20,095 nucleotides of DNA. Source: Ectocarpus siliculosus. Taxonomy: Eukaryota > Sar > Phaeophyceae > Ectocarpales > Ectocarpaceae. Shown piece by piece: positions 1 to 8,503 of this stretch. The stretch's first letter is position 1. Every line of letters starts with the position of its first letter. A program made the translations under genes and the position numbers. The DNA lies in assembly GCA_000310025.1 (NCBI GenBank), contig FN648869.1:1-20095 (forward strand). The letters are read 5' to 3'. The notes under the pieces were generated by a model. That model searched no databases. It was not told the DNA's origin and was given only the letters and a program-made list of their open reading frames with translations.

Positions 1-19
1 AAGCATGGAACAGTGGTAC

Positions 20-1543
20 CTCTGGCGTCATCGAGCCGGATGACATCTTGGAACCGAGAACGCGGTCCTCCTTGTCGTCTGCAAAGCAACCGACGTAGTT
101 GTCGCCCATAGGAGCAACCGGCAGGCCCTCTGACTCAAGCTCATACAGAGTGAAGGAATCGAAGCCGCCGCACTTGATGGAAGAATCACCACTACAGACA
201 TAGTCGCATGTGCCATCGCCATGCCTGAGGTCAATGTCGGGTCCTTGGCACCAGCACTGCGTAAAAAATAGGAAGGAGCTTGGGAAGGTCGGTCAGTTGT
301 GCCCCCAAGGTTAACGGGGCGGATTTTCAAGCAAGACCACGAACTGAATAGGTTTACAGTGGTCATGGCTAGACCCAACCGAAACAGAGATAGGTCAAGG
401 TGACGATGCGGCGCTCGCGAAGCCCCGCACACCTACCTCCTGACCCCATTGTGTGGCGTAATACGTGTAGAGTGAGGACTCCGCACGGCAGTAGGCAGCA
501 CAGACCTGAAAGCAGCAAAAACAAACAGAGACACAGCAAGTGTAGAACAGCCACGAACAAACCACCGCCAACAGTCGAGAATTACATCAAAGTGCGTACC
601 TTCGCAACCCGAAGTGGTGCGGCGTTGAGGAGGGACACTAAACATGCAACCACATTGCGGATGATAGATGTAGTTCTTGTTCACGACCACGTGCGAAGTG
701 TTCAGGTACAACCCCAGACGATCGATCCGAATCTATTGGCATGGTCCATGTAGCTATGGAGCTGTTCCATCAAATGCCCGGCGAAGGAGGCGGATCAGCA
801 GAGCATGCGGTGAACGTACAAACTCCAGTGAAGTCCCTGGGGCATCAGAGTTGTGTGAGGGTGAGGGGTTCCGCTGCTGAATGTTCTGTGGCGACCCCCA
901 TCTAAACTTACCAGCACAGCACATACTCACCGCTGGGGTCATGGAGCTGCTCGACCATTCCGCTGTCAGCACTCGGTCGGACCGGTCGTCTCCGAAACAC
1001 CCTAGCGACTCCTCTTGACCTAGTGAACGTAGATATGGCAACGTGTTCATGAACCGAACAACAGGCGTGCCCGAGGGGGGGAGGGTTGACGCTTGGTGAG
1101 AGTAAGGGGAGTACGGGATAGAAGAACATGATTCGAACGCGACTCGTGGACGATACAAATATTTTCTACATCTTTTATGTCTTTCCGTAGGCTCGGAGTC
1201 ATCGTTTACGAAGGCCTGTACGGCTCACCGAATCACAACCGCCGGGTTGCGAGCTCGACACTACGACGGTCAAACCACGGGGAGAAAGGAGTACGTGTTG
1301 AGACTTTAACCGAAATCTACGAGGGACGTCGATGGCAATAGCAACAAGCGTTGTTGACGAAGAGCGAACAGGACTTGGCGAGAGCCTCGCTGCGAAACAA
1401 CGCCGCTTGCCGGAACTCTAAATTTTAAAGGCCCTGGTGACCTCCCGGGGGGAATGTGCCTGGTACATGGTAGGGTACTACTCACCAGTCGATGTGCGCA
1501 CGAGTGCAGCACCGACCACGGCCTGGAGAACCAAACAACGCAT
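20..1543 (-). CDS. Secreted tandem WSC-domain protein, 5' part, four exons, runs off left edge
   Basis: The spliced model on the minus strand is exon 1 1543-1486, exon 2 1019-931, exon 3 505-437 and exon 4 256-20, 151 codons so far. All four donors are GT (gtgagt, gtgagt, gtaggt, gtacca) and all three acceptors are AG, two with clear pyrimidine tracts. Phases join without a stop (phase 1, then 0, 0, 0). Exon 1 starts MRCLVLQAVVGAALVRTST, a typical signal peptide, so the protein should be secreted or cell-surface. Exons 2-4 give one full WSC domain: LGCFGDDRSDRVL, SSSSMTP, then VCAAYC, YYATQWGQ, CWCQG, CDYVCSG and CGGFDSFTLYEL, with the family's cysteine spacing. A second domain begins with YVGCFADDKEDRVL and SMTPE. 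WSC domains are cysteine-rich putative carbohydrate-binding modules; in stramenopiles they occur on wall- or matrix-associated proteins. The ligand and any C-terminal catalytic domain lie outside the window. No TATA-like element was seen upstream. Exon 2's acceptor (cactag) is the least certain junction. Confidence 0.87.
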
Positions 1544-2763
1544 TGCAGGCTATCGAGGACCCAAGACGACGGCGGCGTTCCTACAGACAGACGAGGGGCG
1601 ACGGGGATTGCGAAACCAAGATCAGCGGGATACAGGCATGCGCAGATGTTGCTTGCTCGATCGCGTCACTGGCCATCGCTAAGAATCCCGACAAACCATG
1701 AGAAACAGACTGCGAGGAGAGGACACAACCGAACCGGACGACACGAGAACAGACTAATAGATGCACACAATCCTGGCAAACATTAGGGAGCTACCGGGAA
1801 CGGACGCAGTATGCCGTGAGAAGGGGCTCGGTCGTGGCCGGGCAGTACTCGATCATCTGATGCCAGGAAACCAGAGGCCGCCGCCAGCACCGCCCACTGT
1901 CCGGATCACCACCCATTAAACTCTAGGCGGTGATACTATGTATAGGGACCAAAGGGGAAATGAACAGACCTCCCACATTGTTCATGGAGTAGACCCGCTC
2001 CCCCGACTTCTTTTTTCTTATGCATACAGAAATAACACAACCCTCCCCCTCCCCGGTGTTTACCCCCTGCGACCCTGGATGGTTATAGTTGTACGAAAAA
2101 ATACATTGAAGCTTGCAGTAAATGCACTACGAATAACGGGGGGACAGTCGTCAAAATAAATAGGATGAAAAACAACAAGATCAATGTCGTCGAGCGGAGC
2201 GGAGCAGTTGTTCCGGAGCACACGTGTGTTTTTTTTGTGGTTAAGTCTTCTCCGTCGCAAAAATCGCGGGAGAAACCGTGGCCATGGCGACGGTACACGG
2301 TCACACGAAACTGCCGAGTCATCCAAACGTGGCGGTTCGTCACATACGTTGGGTTTGGTACTGCGTTGAAGTTTTTACGTTGTGCACGGTGTGCTGGGCG
2401 CGTGAAGGCCGGCGGCAACACCAACGACACAGGTTCCAGCGGCCAGAAAAGGAAGCCCAAATAAACCTAGGTACAGTATTCAAGGCGCGAAACCTCAGAA
2501 CGTGCTAGTAACGTGAACGCGTTCCGGTTGTTCGGAACCTCTTGGTCTCTCGAAACGTTGAGTATTGCGGCCACAATAGTTGTACCTCGAAGCACTCGGG
2601 GCGGGGTCTGACCGCTCCTTTGTCATAAACTTGTTTGAATGCATGTTGGACAACTGTTTTTTTTTTCACCTGCAATATTTCCCGTCTACCTTCCACGCTC
2701 GTTACTCCTTCAGAATATATTTGAATCCCATGGCATACTTCGTGGTTGCCCATATGACATGTA
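1544..2763. other. Intergenic region upstream of the WSC gene
   Basis: This stretch precedes the WSC gene start (the gene reads leftward) and should hold its promoter, but no TATA box or other recognisable element stands out. Open frames here are short, overlap on both strands and resemble nothing I know. A small plus-strand frame ending near 2464 finishes in a basic tail (GSSGQKRKPK) but has no recognisable domain, so it is not called. Homopolymer runs (T8 near 2229, T9 near 2657) interrupt the sequence. Confidence 0.4.
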
Positions 2764-3391
2764 CCATGGACAATATTCCATGGAGTTTAATGGATGTCCA
2801 CGAGCACCTATGAAATATACCATGGAATTCCACTAAAGTCCATGCGTGTCATGGAAGCACAGGGAATGCCACCGCAGCAAATTAGGCCCATAGACCGGAT
2901 CTTCCCAATTCGTTGGTTTGAGGAAGAGCAGAGATCGCACCCCGCACAAGCACACGTAAAGCTTGCTGCCTGCACCAGCTGGCGCGCTGAGAGTGGTCTG
3001 TATAGTCTTCCTGGCCATACGAGCCTTTCTCACACAAAGATCCGAGCAAACAATTCCATGGAAATCGATGGAATGCCATGAAATCCCATGGTAATACTTC
3101 AGACTGTCTCATGAACATTTATTGATGAACGTTCAAGGAAGCACACGAAATGCCCACGAGGTGTTTTATACAGACGATGCGCCGTCCATCATGAAACGTT
3201 TGGTGGACTTCCACGGACTTCCATGGAAATGGTATCATGGACTCTTCTGAAACCTTTTATTGTTTTCACGGACTTCCAAGGACTTCCATGGAGATAGCTC
3301 CATGGCATTCCACGAACCTTCCATGAACTTCCATGGCACGTTTCATGGGTGTCCATAGCAGTCCTTGGACTTCCATGAAACATTCCACCAA
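2764..3391. repeat. Degenerate CCATGG-rich short-repeat array
   Basis: Variants of an approximately 11-base motif close to acttccatgga recur in both halves of this stretch. Exact CCATGG occurs nine times, starting at 2764, 2778, 2820, 3056, 3086, 3221, 3286, 3300 and 3331. Many one-base variants lie between (ccacgg, ccatga, ccaagg). The core is its own reverse complement, so the array has no obvious direction. A stretch of about 180 bases (2860-3045) lacks the motif and may be an insertion or decayed units. No gene is supported here; open frames are motif-driven. Confidence 0.75.
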
Positions 3392-3489
3392 AGAGTAAAA
3401 AAAAAGCAGATGACTGCCCACAGGCAGCGAGCGTACGTCTACAGCATTTTCCAAGCGTGTGTTCGGTAGGGCACGACCGAGGCACACCG

Positions 3490-3740
3490 GGATAAATACC
3501 GGCGGTATGTACCCTAACGAGCGTCTCGGTATGCTTCGGAAAGGTTTCAACACCTTACCAAACATCTCGGTATGCTTCGGTAAGATTGCAATACCGTAAC
3601 GTATTGTCGGTATCCCCTTGACTGATACCGAGGGTGCCGGTACGGCTTCGGTAAGATTTCGACACCTTACCGAAAATCTAAAATACGCTTCTGTAAGGTT
3701 TCAATACCGTATCGAGCGTACCCGTACCCTACCGAACACA
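3490..3740. repeat. About 41-bp self-complementary tandem repeats (GGTA type)
   Basis: Around five or six diverged units are present. Their left ends (tcggtatgcttcgg or close variants) lie near 3525, 3566, 3607, 3637 and 3678, so most spacings are 40-41 bases and one is about 30. Each good unit folds on itself: a ggtaaggt-like left arm, a short ttca-like loop and an accttacc-like right arm. The unit beginning at 3525 shows this most clearly. Arms vary together in part, as expected for a short foldback minisatellite. No coding frame is supported. Confidence 0.7.
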
Positions 3741-4259
3741 CAGGACCGACCGTTGGACTTGCAGTCATGAACTGCAGTGGCACAGGGCGTATATAGGCTG
3801 CGGCAGTGAGCGACCGTGCGTTTTGCGGTATCTGTGTTACGGTGTCACAGCAGATGGGTATTCTACGGTAATGTATCGCGCAGCCGTTCATGTTTGTTTG
3901 TGGGCTTCAGACCTCGATCACTTTCTTCTTCACACCACACATCGACATGCTCGTGCTTCACCCCTAGGTCAAGCTTACTGTTGTATTCTTGTCCTTTATC
4001 TAGATCATCAATGTAAGTGTTGGGTTGGGTTGGGTGAGGCCTCCTGCACCGGCCTGTGGTCCCGCCCATTACTTTCCTGTTGATTGTCTGATCTACCATA
4101 TGTTGCTTTGATAACACAAGCCTCTACGTAGGTCTCTCCCCACCCAAACTTTCTTATTCCCGCGGCGCGCACACGTAGAAAATCGAGTGAATGAGTGGCC
4201 GGCCAACAATCGGCAACGTGTTTTTGTCAGGGTACTACTTGCTACGGCTCGTCTTGGAA
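3741..4259. other. Unassigned sequence between repeat array and pseudogene
   Basis: No gene is recognised. A short tttgggttggg-type run (four ttggg units, about 4019-4037) resembles a simple telomere-like repeat but is far too short to mean anything by itself. The right part (4140-4259) lies just downstream of the tyrosine-recombinase-like pseudogene in its reading direction. It may be that element's decayed 3' end. Confidence 0.3.
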
Positions 4260-5100
4260 CCCGCCATTTCTACATTAGTAGGCGCCAAGCGCTCTCGGTA
4301 TGCCGCCCGTGAATTTTTCATGATAACAGCGATCGCAGGTCCATCCAGCAACTGTGCCACACAACCCTCGTCCCGAGAGGAAGGCATCGTGTAGCGGTGT
4401 GGCAGCCCGTGACGTCCGCGCCCGCAACCACGGCGTCAACGGAGTCGTGGAGGGTCTTACCAAACAAACTGGAAATTGCAGATAAGATCCTCCCCCGCTG
4501 GCAGCCGCAGAATCTGCGATCTCATCGTGAAGGAGAGATCGTCGTGGCCGCGAACGCCAGCAAGAACAAAAGGCGACGTCCCTGTTTGCTCAATGCGTAC
4601 TACCAAAGGCGACCCAGCTTGTCCTCGGAAGCGCATGTCCCTCAACAAATCGAAGAGAACATGCGGCAACATAGCCTCTGCGTGGTTGACAAAGCTTCAA
4701 TTCCTTCCCCGCAGACATGACGTAGGAGTCTACGAGAGGACTACGACACGGGTTGCCCGACCGCGTGACAGGGTCCCAGCTGCCGTCTCGCCCCAACTGC
4801 TTTTGAATCGCCATCATCAACTTGAACACGATCCCTTTCTGCATCGACGTGACTGCGTACTGTTGGCGCATTGCGAAACTAGAAGGCATGCGCGGAAATG
4901 TATCGTACCTAGTCTATACGCCAAAGCATGGCTCTGTCGTGCACCCACTTGGTGCCTCTACAGTGTGTGTCCAAGAATCAGAGGCATTCGAACGCGTCTT
5001 GGCCCGAGGCCTGCGTTCATCAACAACGTTGTTCGGTCGCCGAAGCCATGAGAGCAACGGCGACCAGCTGCACATTCTCCCAGAAAGCACGGAAAACCCT
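4260..5100 (-). pseudogene. Decayed tyrosine-recombinase-like (phage-integrase-type) gene
   Basis: Read leftward, protein-like segments follow one another in different frames. First comes FRAFWENVQLVAVALMASAT (near 5095-5035), ended by a stop. Next is SDSWTHTVEAPSGCTTEPC (about 4982-4926), followed by an in-frame TAG at 4916-4914. The same frame resumes with MRQQYAVTSMQKGIVFKLMM, GSWDPVTRSGNPCRSPLVD and SYVMSAGKEL (to about 4698). A shift follows, giving HAEAMLPHVLFDLLRDMRF and DLSFTMRSQILRLPAG (to 4457). Another shift gives FGKTLHDSVDAVV (near 4465-4425). This order resembles, from memory, a tyrosine-recombinase-like family common in brown algae and related to the enzymes of Crypton/DIRS-type mobile elements. 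The C-terminal catalytic H-x-x-R and Tyr are not visible, so the remnant should be inactive. Family assignment is moderate; decay is clear because continuity needs at least three frame changes or stops. No boundaries or terminal repeats were found. Confidence 0.5.
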
Positions 5101-5191
5101 CCGGGTTTAGCCGAATGATGCTTTCGCGCCAGGGGAGAGAGATACCATCAGCGACGGCATTGGCAGCCAACGGTTACTTGGCTGTCCCGTC

Positions 5192-5494
5192 GGTTGTTTG
5201 CCAGACAACCACCGGCTAGTTGTTCGTAAACACCTAGGTGCGCACGATTCTGGAAGAGTTGGTGTCTGCAGGCAACTAGGTGCGCACGCTCCTGAGAGAG
5301 TAGTCATCTACAGGCAACTAGGTGCGCACGTTTGTTTCTGGAAGAGTAGTCATCTACAGGAAACTAGGTGCGCACACTCCTGGAAGAGTAGTCATCTACA
5401 GGCATCTAGGTGCGCACGATTCTGGAAGAGTAGGTGTCTGCAGGCATCTAGGTGCGCACCCTCCTGGAAGAGTAGTTGTTTGGCAAACAACTAC
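5192..5494. repeat. 42-bp minisatellite, six units, bordered by a palindrome
   Basis: The motif ctaggtgcgcac starts at 5234, 5276, 5318, 5364, 5406 and 5448, giving periods of 42, 42, 46, 42 and 42. The rest of each unit is a variant of tcctggaagagtagtcatct followed by acaggca. The array ends in a hairpin with a perfect 10-bp stem and 3-base loop (5472-5494, arms gtagttgttt and aaacaactac). A related imperfect hairpin (5192-5210, ggttgt and acaacc) lies just before it. Because 42 is divisible by three, a plus-strand frame translates to a 14-residue repeat, but one unit carries a 4-base insertion and there is no other sign of a gene. Confidence 0.85.
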
Positions 5495-5524
5495 CAACTA
5501 AAGCAGTTGTACAGGGTGTGCAAG

Positions 5525-5735
5525 ATTTGATACGCCGCCTCAAGATTTGTCGGAAGGCTCGTTTCGACAGATAGATAGATCTTGGGTCAAGATTTGTTCC
5601 AAAGGGCAGATTTCGGACCTCGAGAAATCTTGGCCAAGATATATCGGAAGATTTCGCTTCCATAAATCGTGAAACTGGCACATCTTGGCCAAGATCAAGA
5701 TTTATTTATCGACAAGATTTTGTTTCCATTAATCG
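5525..5735. repeat. Caagat-rich repeats with 14-bp palindromes
   Basis: Short copies of caagattt recur throughout, in both orientations. The perfect palindrome atcttggccaagat occurs twice, at 5627-5640 and 5682-5695, spaced 55 bases apart. Flanking text is similar around each copy (cggaagatttcg and cgacaagatttt). It appears to be a diverged foldback or satellite fragment rather than a gene. Confidence 0.6.
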
Positions 5736-6062
5736 GGGTCTTACTCAAGGAAATACTCAATAAAGATAAAAATGTGTTACTTTCCACACACCAATAACAA
5801 TCGGAGCACCCCCTCGAATGCAATATCTAGAGGGATGCGACAAGACCCAACTGTTGGAATATGTGGCACTACCGTAGCTTCAGCATTTAGGTAGTCAGTT
5901 TGACTAGTTCAAATATTGTCAATGTCGCTATGTCATGTAGTAGGTAAAATTCCTTATGGTCTGTCATACTCGGAATATGGAGACATGGTTGATGTATGTT
6001 CTGTGTTTCATATCCAGAAATAAGCTGCATAGCCTAGATTTCCAGAAATATGTCATAATAGT
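5736..6062. other. AT-rich unassigned stretch
   Basis: No gene is visible. The words tccagaaata and ttccagaaatatg repeat near 6013-6053. A TGTTGGAATATG sequence at 5852 resembles the start of a copia-type LTR, but no matching end, primer site or target duplication was found. Confidence 0.3.
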
Positions 6063-6314
6063 GCAAGTAGCTCAGACTTGCGTGCTCGGAAATATATATG
6101 CATCGGGTAGTTGTCGCAAGTGCCTCTGACTTGCGTGTATGAAAGGATAGTACCGCCGCAAGTAAGTCAGACTTGCGTGCTTGAATGAATGAATATTCGT
6201 ATGCGCTCAGCAGTCGAATTTGGAAAGTACAATAGTTCAATTGTTGAAGCTGTATTCTGCGGTTTGTCGTACGTCAGTGCAAGTAATCACTTGTGCGTGC
6301 AAGTACAATACTTG
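6063..6314. repeat. Series of five CAAGT/ACTTG hairpins
   Basis: Five foldbacks share the same arms. They lie at 6063-6081 (arms gcaagt/acttgc), 6115-6135 and 6157-6177 (both cgcaagt/acttgcg, 7-base loops), 6280-6293 (caagt/acttg, 4-base loop) and 6300-6314 (caagt/acttg, 5-base loop). The first three loops are alike (agctcag, gcctctg, aagtcag) and each is followed by gtg or gtgc. Repeated use of one stem with diverged surroundings suggests a duplicated foldback unit. No coding frame overlaps convincingly. Confidence 0.7.
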
Positions 6315-7719
6315 ATGTGCATACGTGACACAAGTTCGAGAGCATGGTGTTGAAGTCATCTTTCCAGAAACGTATCGTAGCTTACCAGTACCGTATTCTG
6401 AACACGTGTGATTGGTCGACGTTGTCGGATAGGTGTGATTCCATGATTTCGAGGATGAGCGCGTACTCGCCCCATCCTCTCACTCTGCTTCTTTGGGGGT
6501 TCTCCAACCTTCTGCCTATTTGGGGTTTCTCAACCTCTCTACTTCTCCGGGGTTCACTACCCCTCTGTTTCCCTACATTCTTTCTGGTCTCCACTGATCA
6601 AGTAACTACATTTCCACCAACCCATCTTCTTCTCCTTCGGACTTCCTGTGTACTCAGAGCCAAGCCTCTCGTACTAAGAGTCCAGCGGCACAACAAGTGA
6701 GTTGGTACGCCGCGCTGCAGCTGTACAGGACACGTACAGGCTCACACGCAGCACTTGAGTTTTGCCTTTGACCTGTGACTATAAGATTGCACAATCGGGG
6801 GCTCTGCTTATGTACATCAGTGGCCATTGCTGCATAGGGTTTGTTCTGCTCGCGCGACACACTGCGGAGAGAGCACGCACCAACTCAAGAACAAATTAGG
6901 ACATTGTACAACACCTCTTCGAGAACCGATACGGGACAATCGTCAACATCCACAAGCCTACATCCATCCCCAAGACCAACAAATTCTATGTGCGATAATA
7001 GTGGCACGACGGCATATATAATTTTATTAGGAAGCATAAATACAAACACAGAAAGACTACCCATTCGAGATAAGACCATAGTCGAACGGGATGTATGTGT
7101 TGAAGTCTTCACAGTGAATGGAGGGAAACCGGCTGGGTACTGGGCTTACTTGGAGTCTAGCATATACACTTGGTACCTTGGTCTCCCTTTTGCCGTTGCT
7201 TTTGCTTTTATATAGATGGCTGTCTGCCCATCTTGCGCCTCTTTGTTCTGTTGCCCCCATTACTCCCATGCCCTGGTGCGTAGTGCTTGATGCTGGTACG
7301 GTACCCTTTGATTTTTTAGGCGGGTGTGGGAAGCGCTCCTTTTTCCCCATTTTATTTTTGTTTTGTTTTGTTTTGATCGGTTTTCTAGGGCTCCTTTTCT
7401 CGACTGGTCGGTGCGGTAGCTGTTCTTTTCTTTCTATCATTTTGTTTCGTTTTCCGAGTGGTTTGTACTCTATTCTTGTTTTGTTTCCCCGCGGCGTCGG
7501 ATGTGCCGGGTTTTGCGACCACGGGCTCCCCATTTTTGTGGACTACAGAGCTAATGTCAGAGAAGCAACAACAACAACTTGAAATTTTTCGATCAGTGAT
7601 GCCAGCAGGTGCTAATCGCAAACTCACTGATAGGTACAAGACCACAAGACATCTCCCCCGTATTGTTCTCTATCTCTACGGGGCCAACGACAAGAGTATC
7701 GGGGAGAAACCCTCCGTTA
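6315..7719. other. Pyrimidine-rich, apparently non-coding region
   Basis: No gene is supported. At 6495-6564 three short foldbacks follow each other at 26-27 base spacing (ggggtt at 6496, 6522 and 6549, each followed by aacc or accc). From about 7180 to 7480 the plus strand is very T-rich, which produces a long hydrophobic open frame (7118-7582) that is best explained by composition. A possible small exon at 7554-7631 (MSEKQQQQLEIFRSVMPAG...) is preceded by ctacag and followed by gtacaag, but nothing confirms it. Confidence 0.35.
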
Positions 7720-7770
7720 GGGTCGGTCTTAACGAAGAAATCACATCTCGAATTCACATTTGGTTATAAG
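7720..7770 (+). repeat. Left terminal inverted repeat of the MITE
   Basis: It begins gggtcggtcttaacgaag and ends ggttataag. It pairs with 8447-8503 with one mismatch and one 6-base gap. Confidence 0.85.
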
Positions 7771-8446
7771 AATGCAAGAGTCGGATCTACCTAAATCCGG
7801 ACAGAAATGGCCTGTGTGTCTTAACGGGAGATCTGCCACATGGAAACGAGTCTCTGCAGTCCACCACGAACAACCCGAGAGGTCCGCCGCTTGCCAACTG
7901 CCAGATTGCTGTTGTGACGTGGCCACACCACATGGGGAGCTATCGCTCCCGAGAAGCACACACCAAGCGCGTACATGGCCTCTGTGCGGTTCTGACACAA
8001 TGTCTATGCATGTGACACTTTGAATCGACCCTCGTCCGACGGAAAGCCGCCAATTCGTCTGTGCATTTGAAGTTCGACAACCCACGGGAGATTGCCCCAC
8101 AGACCAACACATCCCACACACGTTTTTTTTCGGGACCAGTCACGTGCAACAACGATGCGCAGTCACCCCCCCTTTGGGTTGGCTTTTTGCGCTCTTTCTT
8201 TCCTCTGGGCTCGGCGGTGGATGGAGTTCGTGTGGATGGGGGTAGGTGGGCACGCGCCGTGTATGCGAGTAGACCGTGGTCCCGCAACTATGGACGCTGT
8301 TCACCCAAATCGGGATCCGATTAAATGATTTCACCTTTTTTCTAATCCTGATTTGGTTTTGGGTCGTCCTGTTATAAGTCCTGAAGATTCGACGGGTTCC
8401 ATAACATTTCAGCCAATCAACGAAAGAGTTCTGTGGATCTTCCGGT

Positions 8447-8503
8447 CTTATAACCAAATGTGAATGTGATTTCGAGATCTGATTTCTTCGTTAAGACCGA
8501 CCC
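8447..8503 (-). repeat. Right terminal inverted repeat of the MITE
   Basis: The reverse complement matches 7720-7770. It carries six additional bases in the middle (an atcaca-like duplication) and ends at gaccgaccc just before TTA. Confidence 0.85.

Larger units (their letters stand above)
7720..8503. mobile_element. Non-autonomous TIR transposon (MITE), PIF/Harbinger-like
   Basis: The element is 784 bases long. Its ends are inverted copies of each other: left 7720-7770 (51 bases) and right 8447-8503 (57 bases). They differ by one substitution and one 6-base insertion in the right arm. Both start gggtcggtcttaac. TTA immediately flanks each side (7717-7719 and 8504-8506), matching a 3-bp target duplication. 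Three-base TWA duplications with GG-starting termini are characteristic of PIF/Harbinger and Tourist-type elements. The interior has no recognisable DDE transposase or Myb-like gene, so movement would have needed enzyme from elsewhere. The near-identity of the arms argues for a fairly recent insertion or constraint on the ends. Superfamily is inferred from the duplication and termini only. Confidence 0.8.

Noticed and set aside
1120-1150. TTCGAATC-like T-loop suggesting a tRNA on the minus strand
   Set aside because: Bases flanking the loop do not pair and no D- or anticodon-arm lies at the proper distance.
4018-4038. ttggg repeats as interstitial telomere
   Set aside because: Only about four units, not a known telomere unit for the suspected group, and no neighbouring subtelomeric pattern.
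3863-4117. Minus-strand frame containing YIDDLDKG, reminiscent of an RT active site
   Set aside because: No other RT motif is nearby and the surrounding residues do not fit.
4476-5051. Plus-strand 191-codon frame
   Set aside because: It is the antisense shadow of the recombinase-like pseudogene, whose minus-strand segments are much more protein-like.
5852-6699. Possible solo copia LTR (TGTTGGAATATG start, CACAACA end)
   Set aside because: The flanking 5-mers do not match, and no second copy, polypurine tract or primer site was found.
6841-7215. Plus-strand frame with DNSGTTAYI, reminiscent of a copia protease (DSGA) site
   Set aside because: Residues beyond the short match do not follow the protease pattern and no gag or integrase is adjacent.
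7118-7582. Plus-strand hydrophobic 154-codon frame that looks like a membrane protein
   Set aside because: The apparent membrane segments come from long T-runs in the DNA; flanks and codon pattern give no support.
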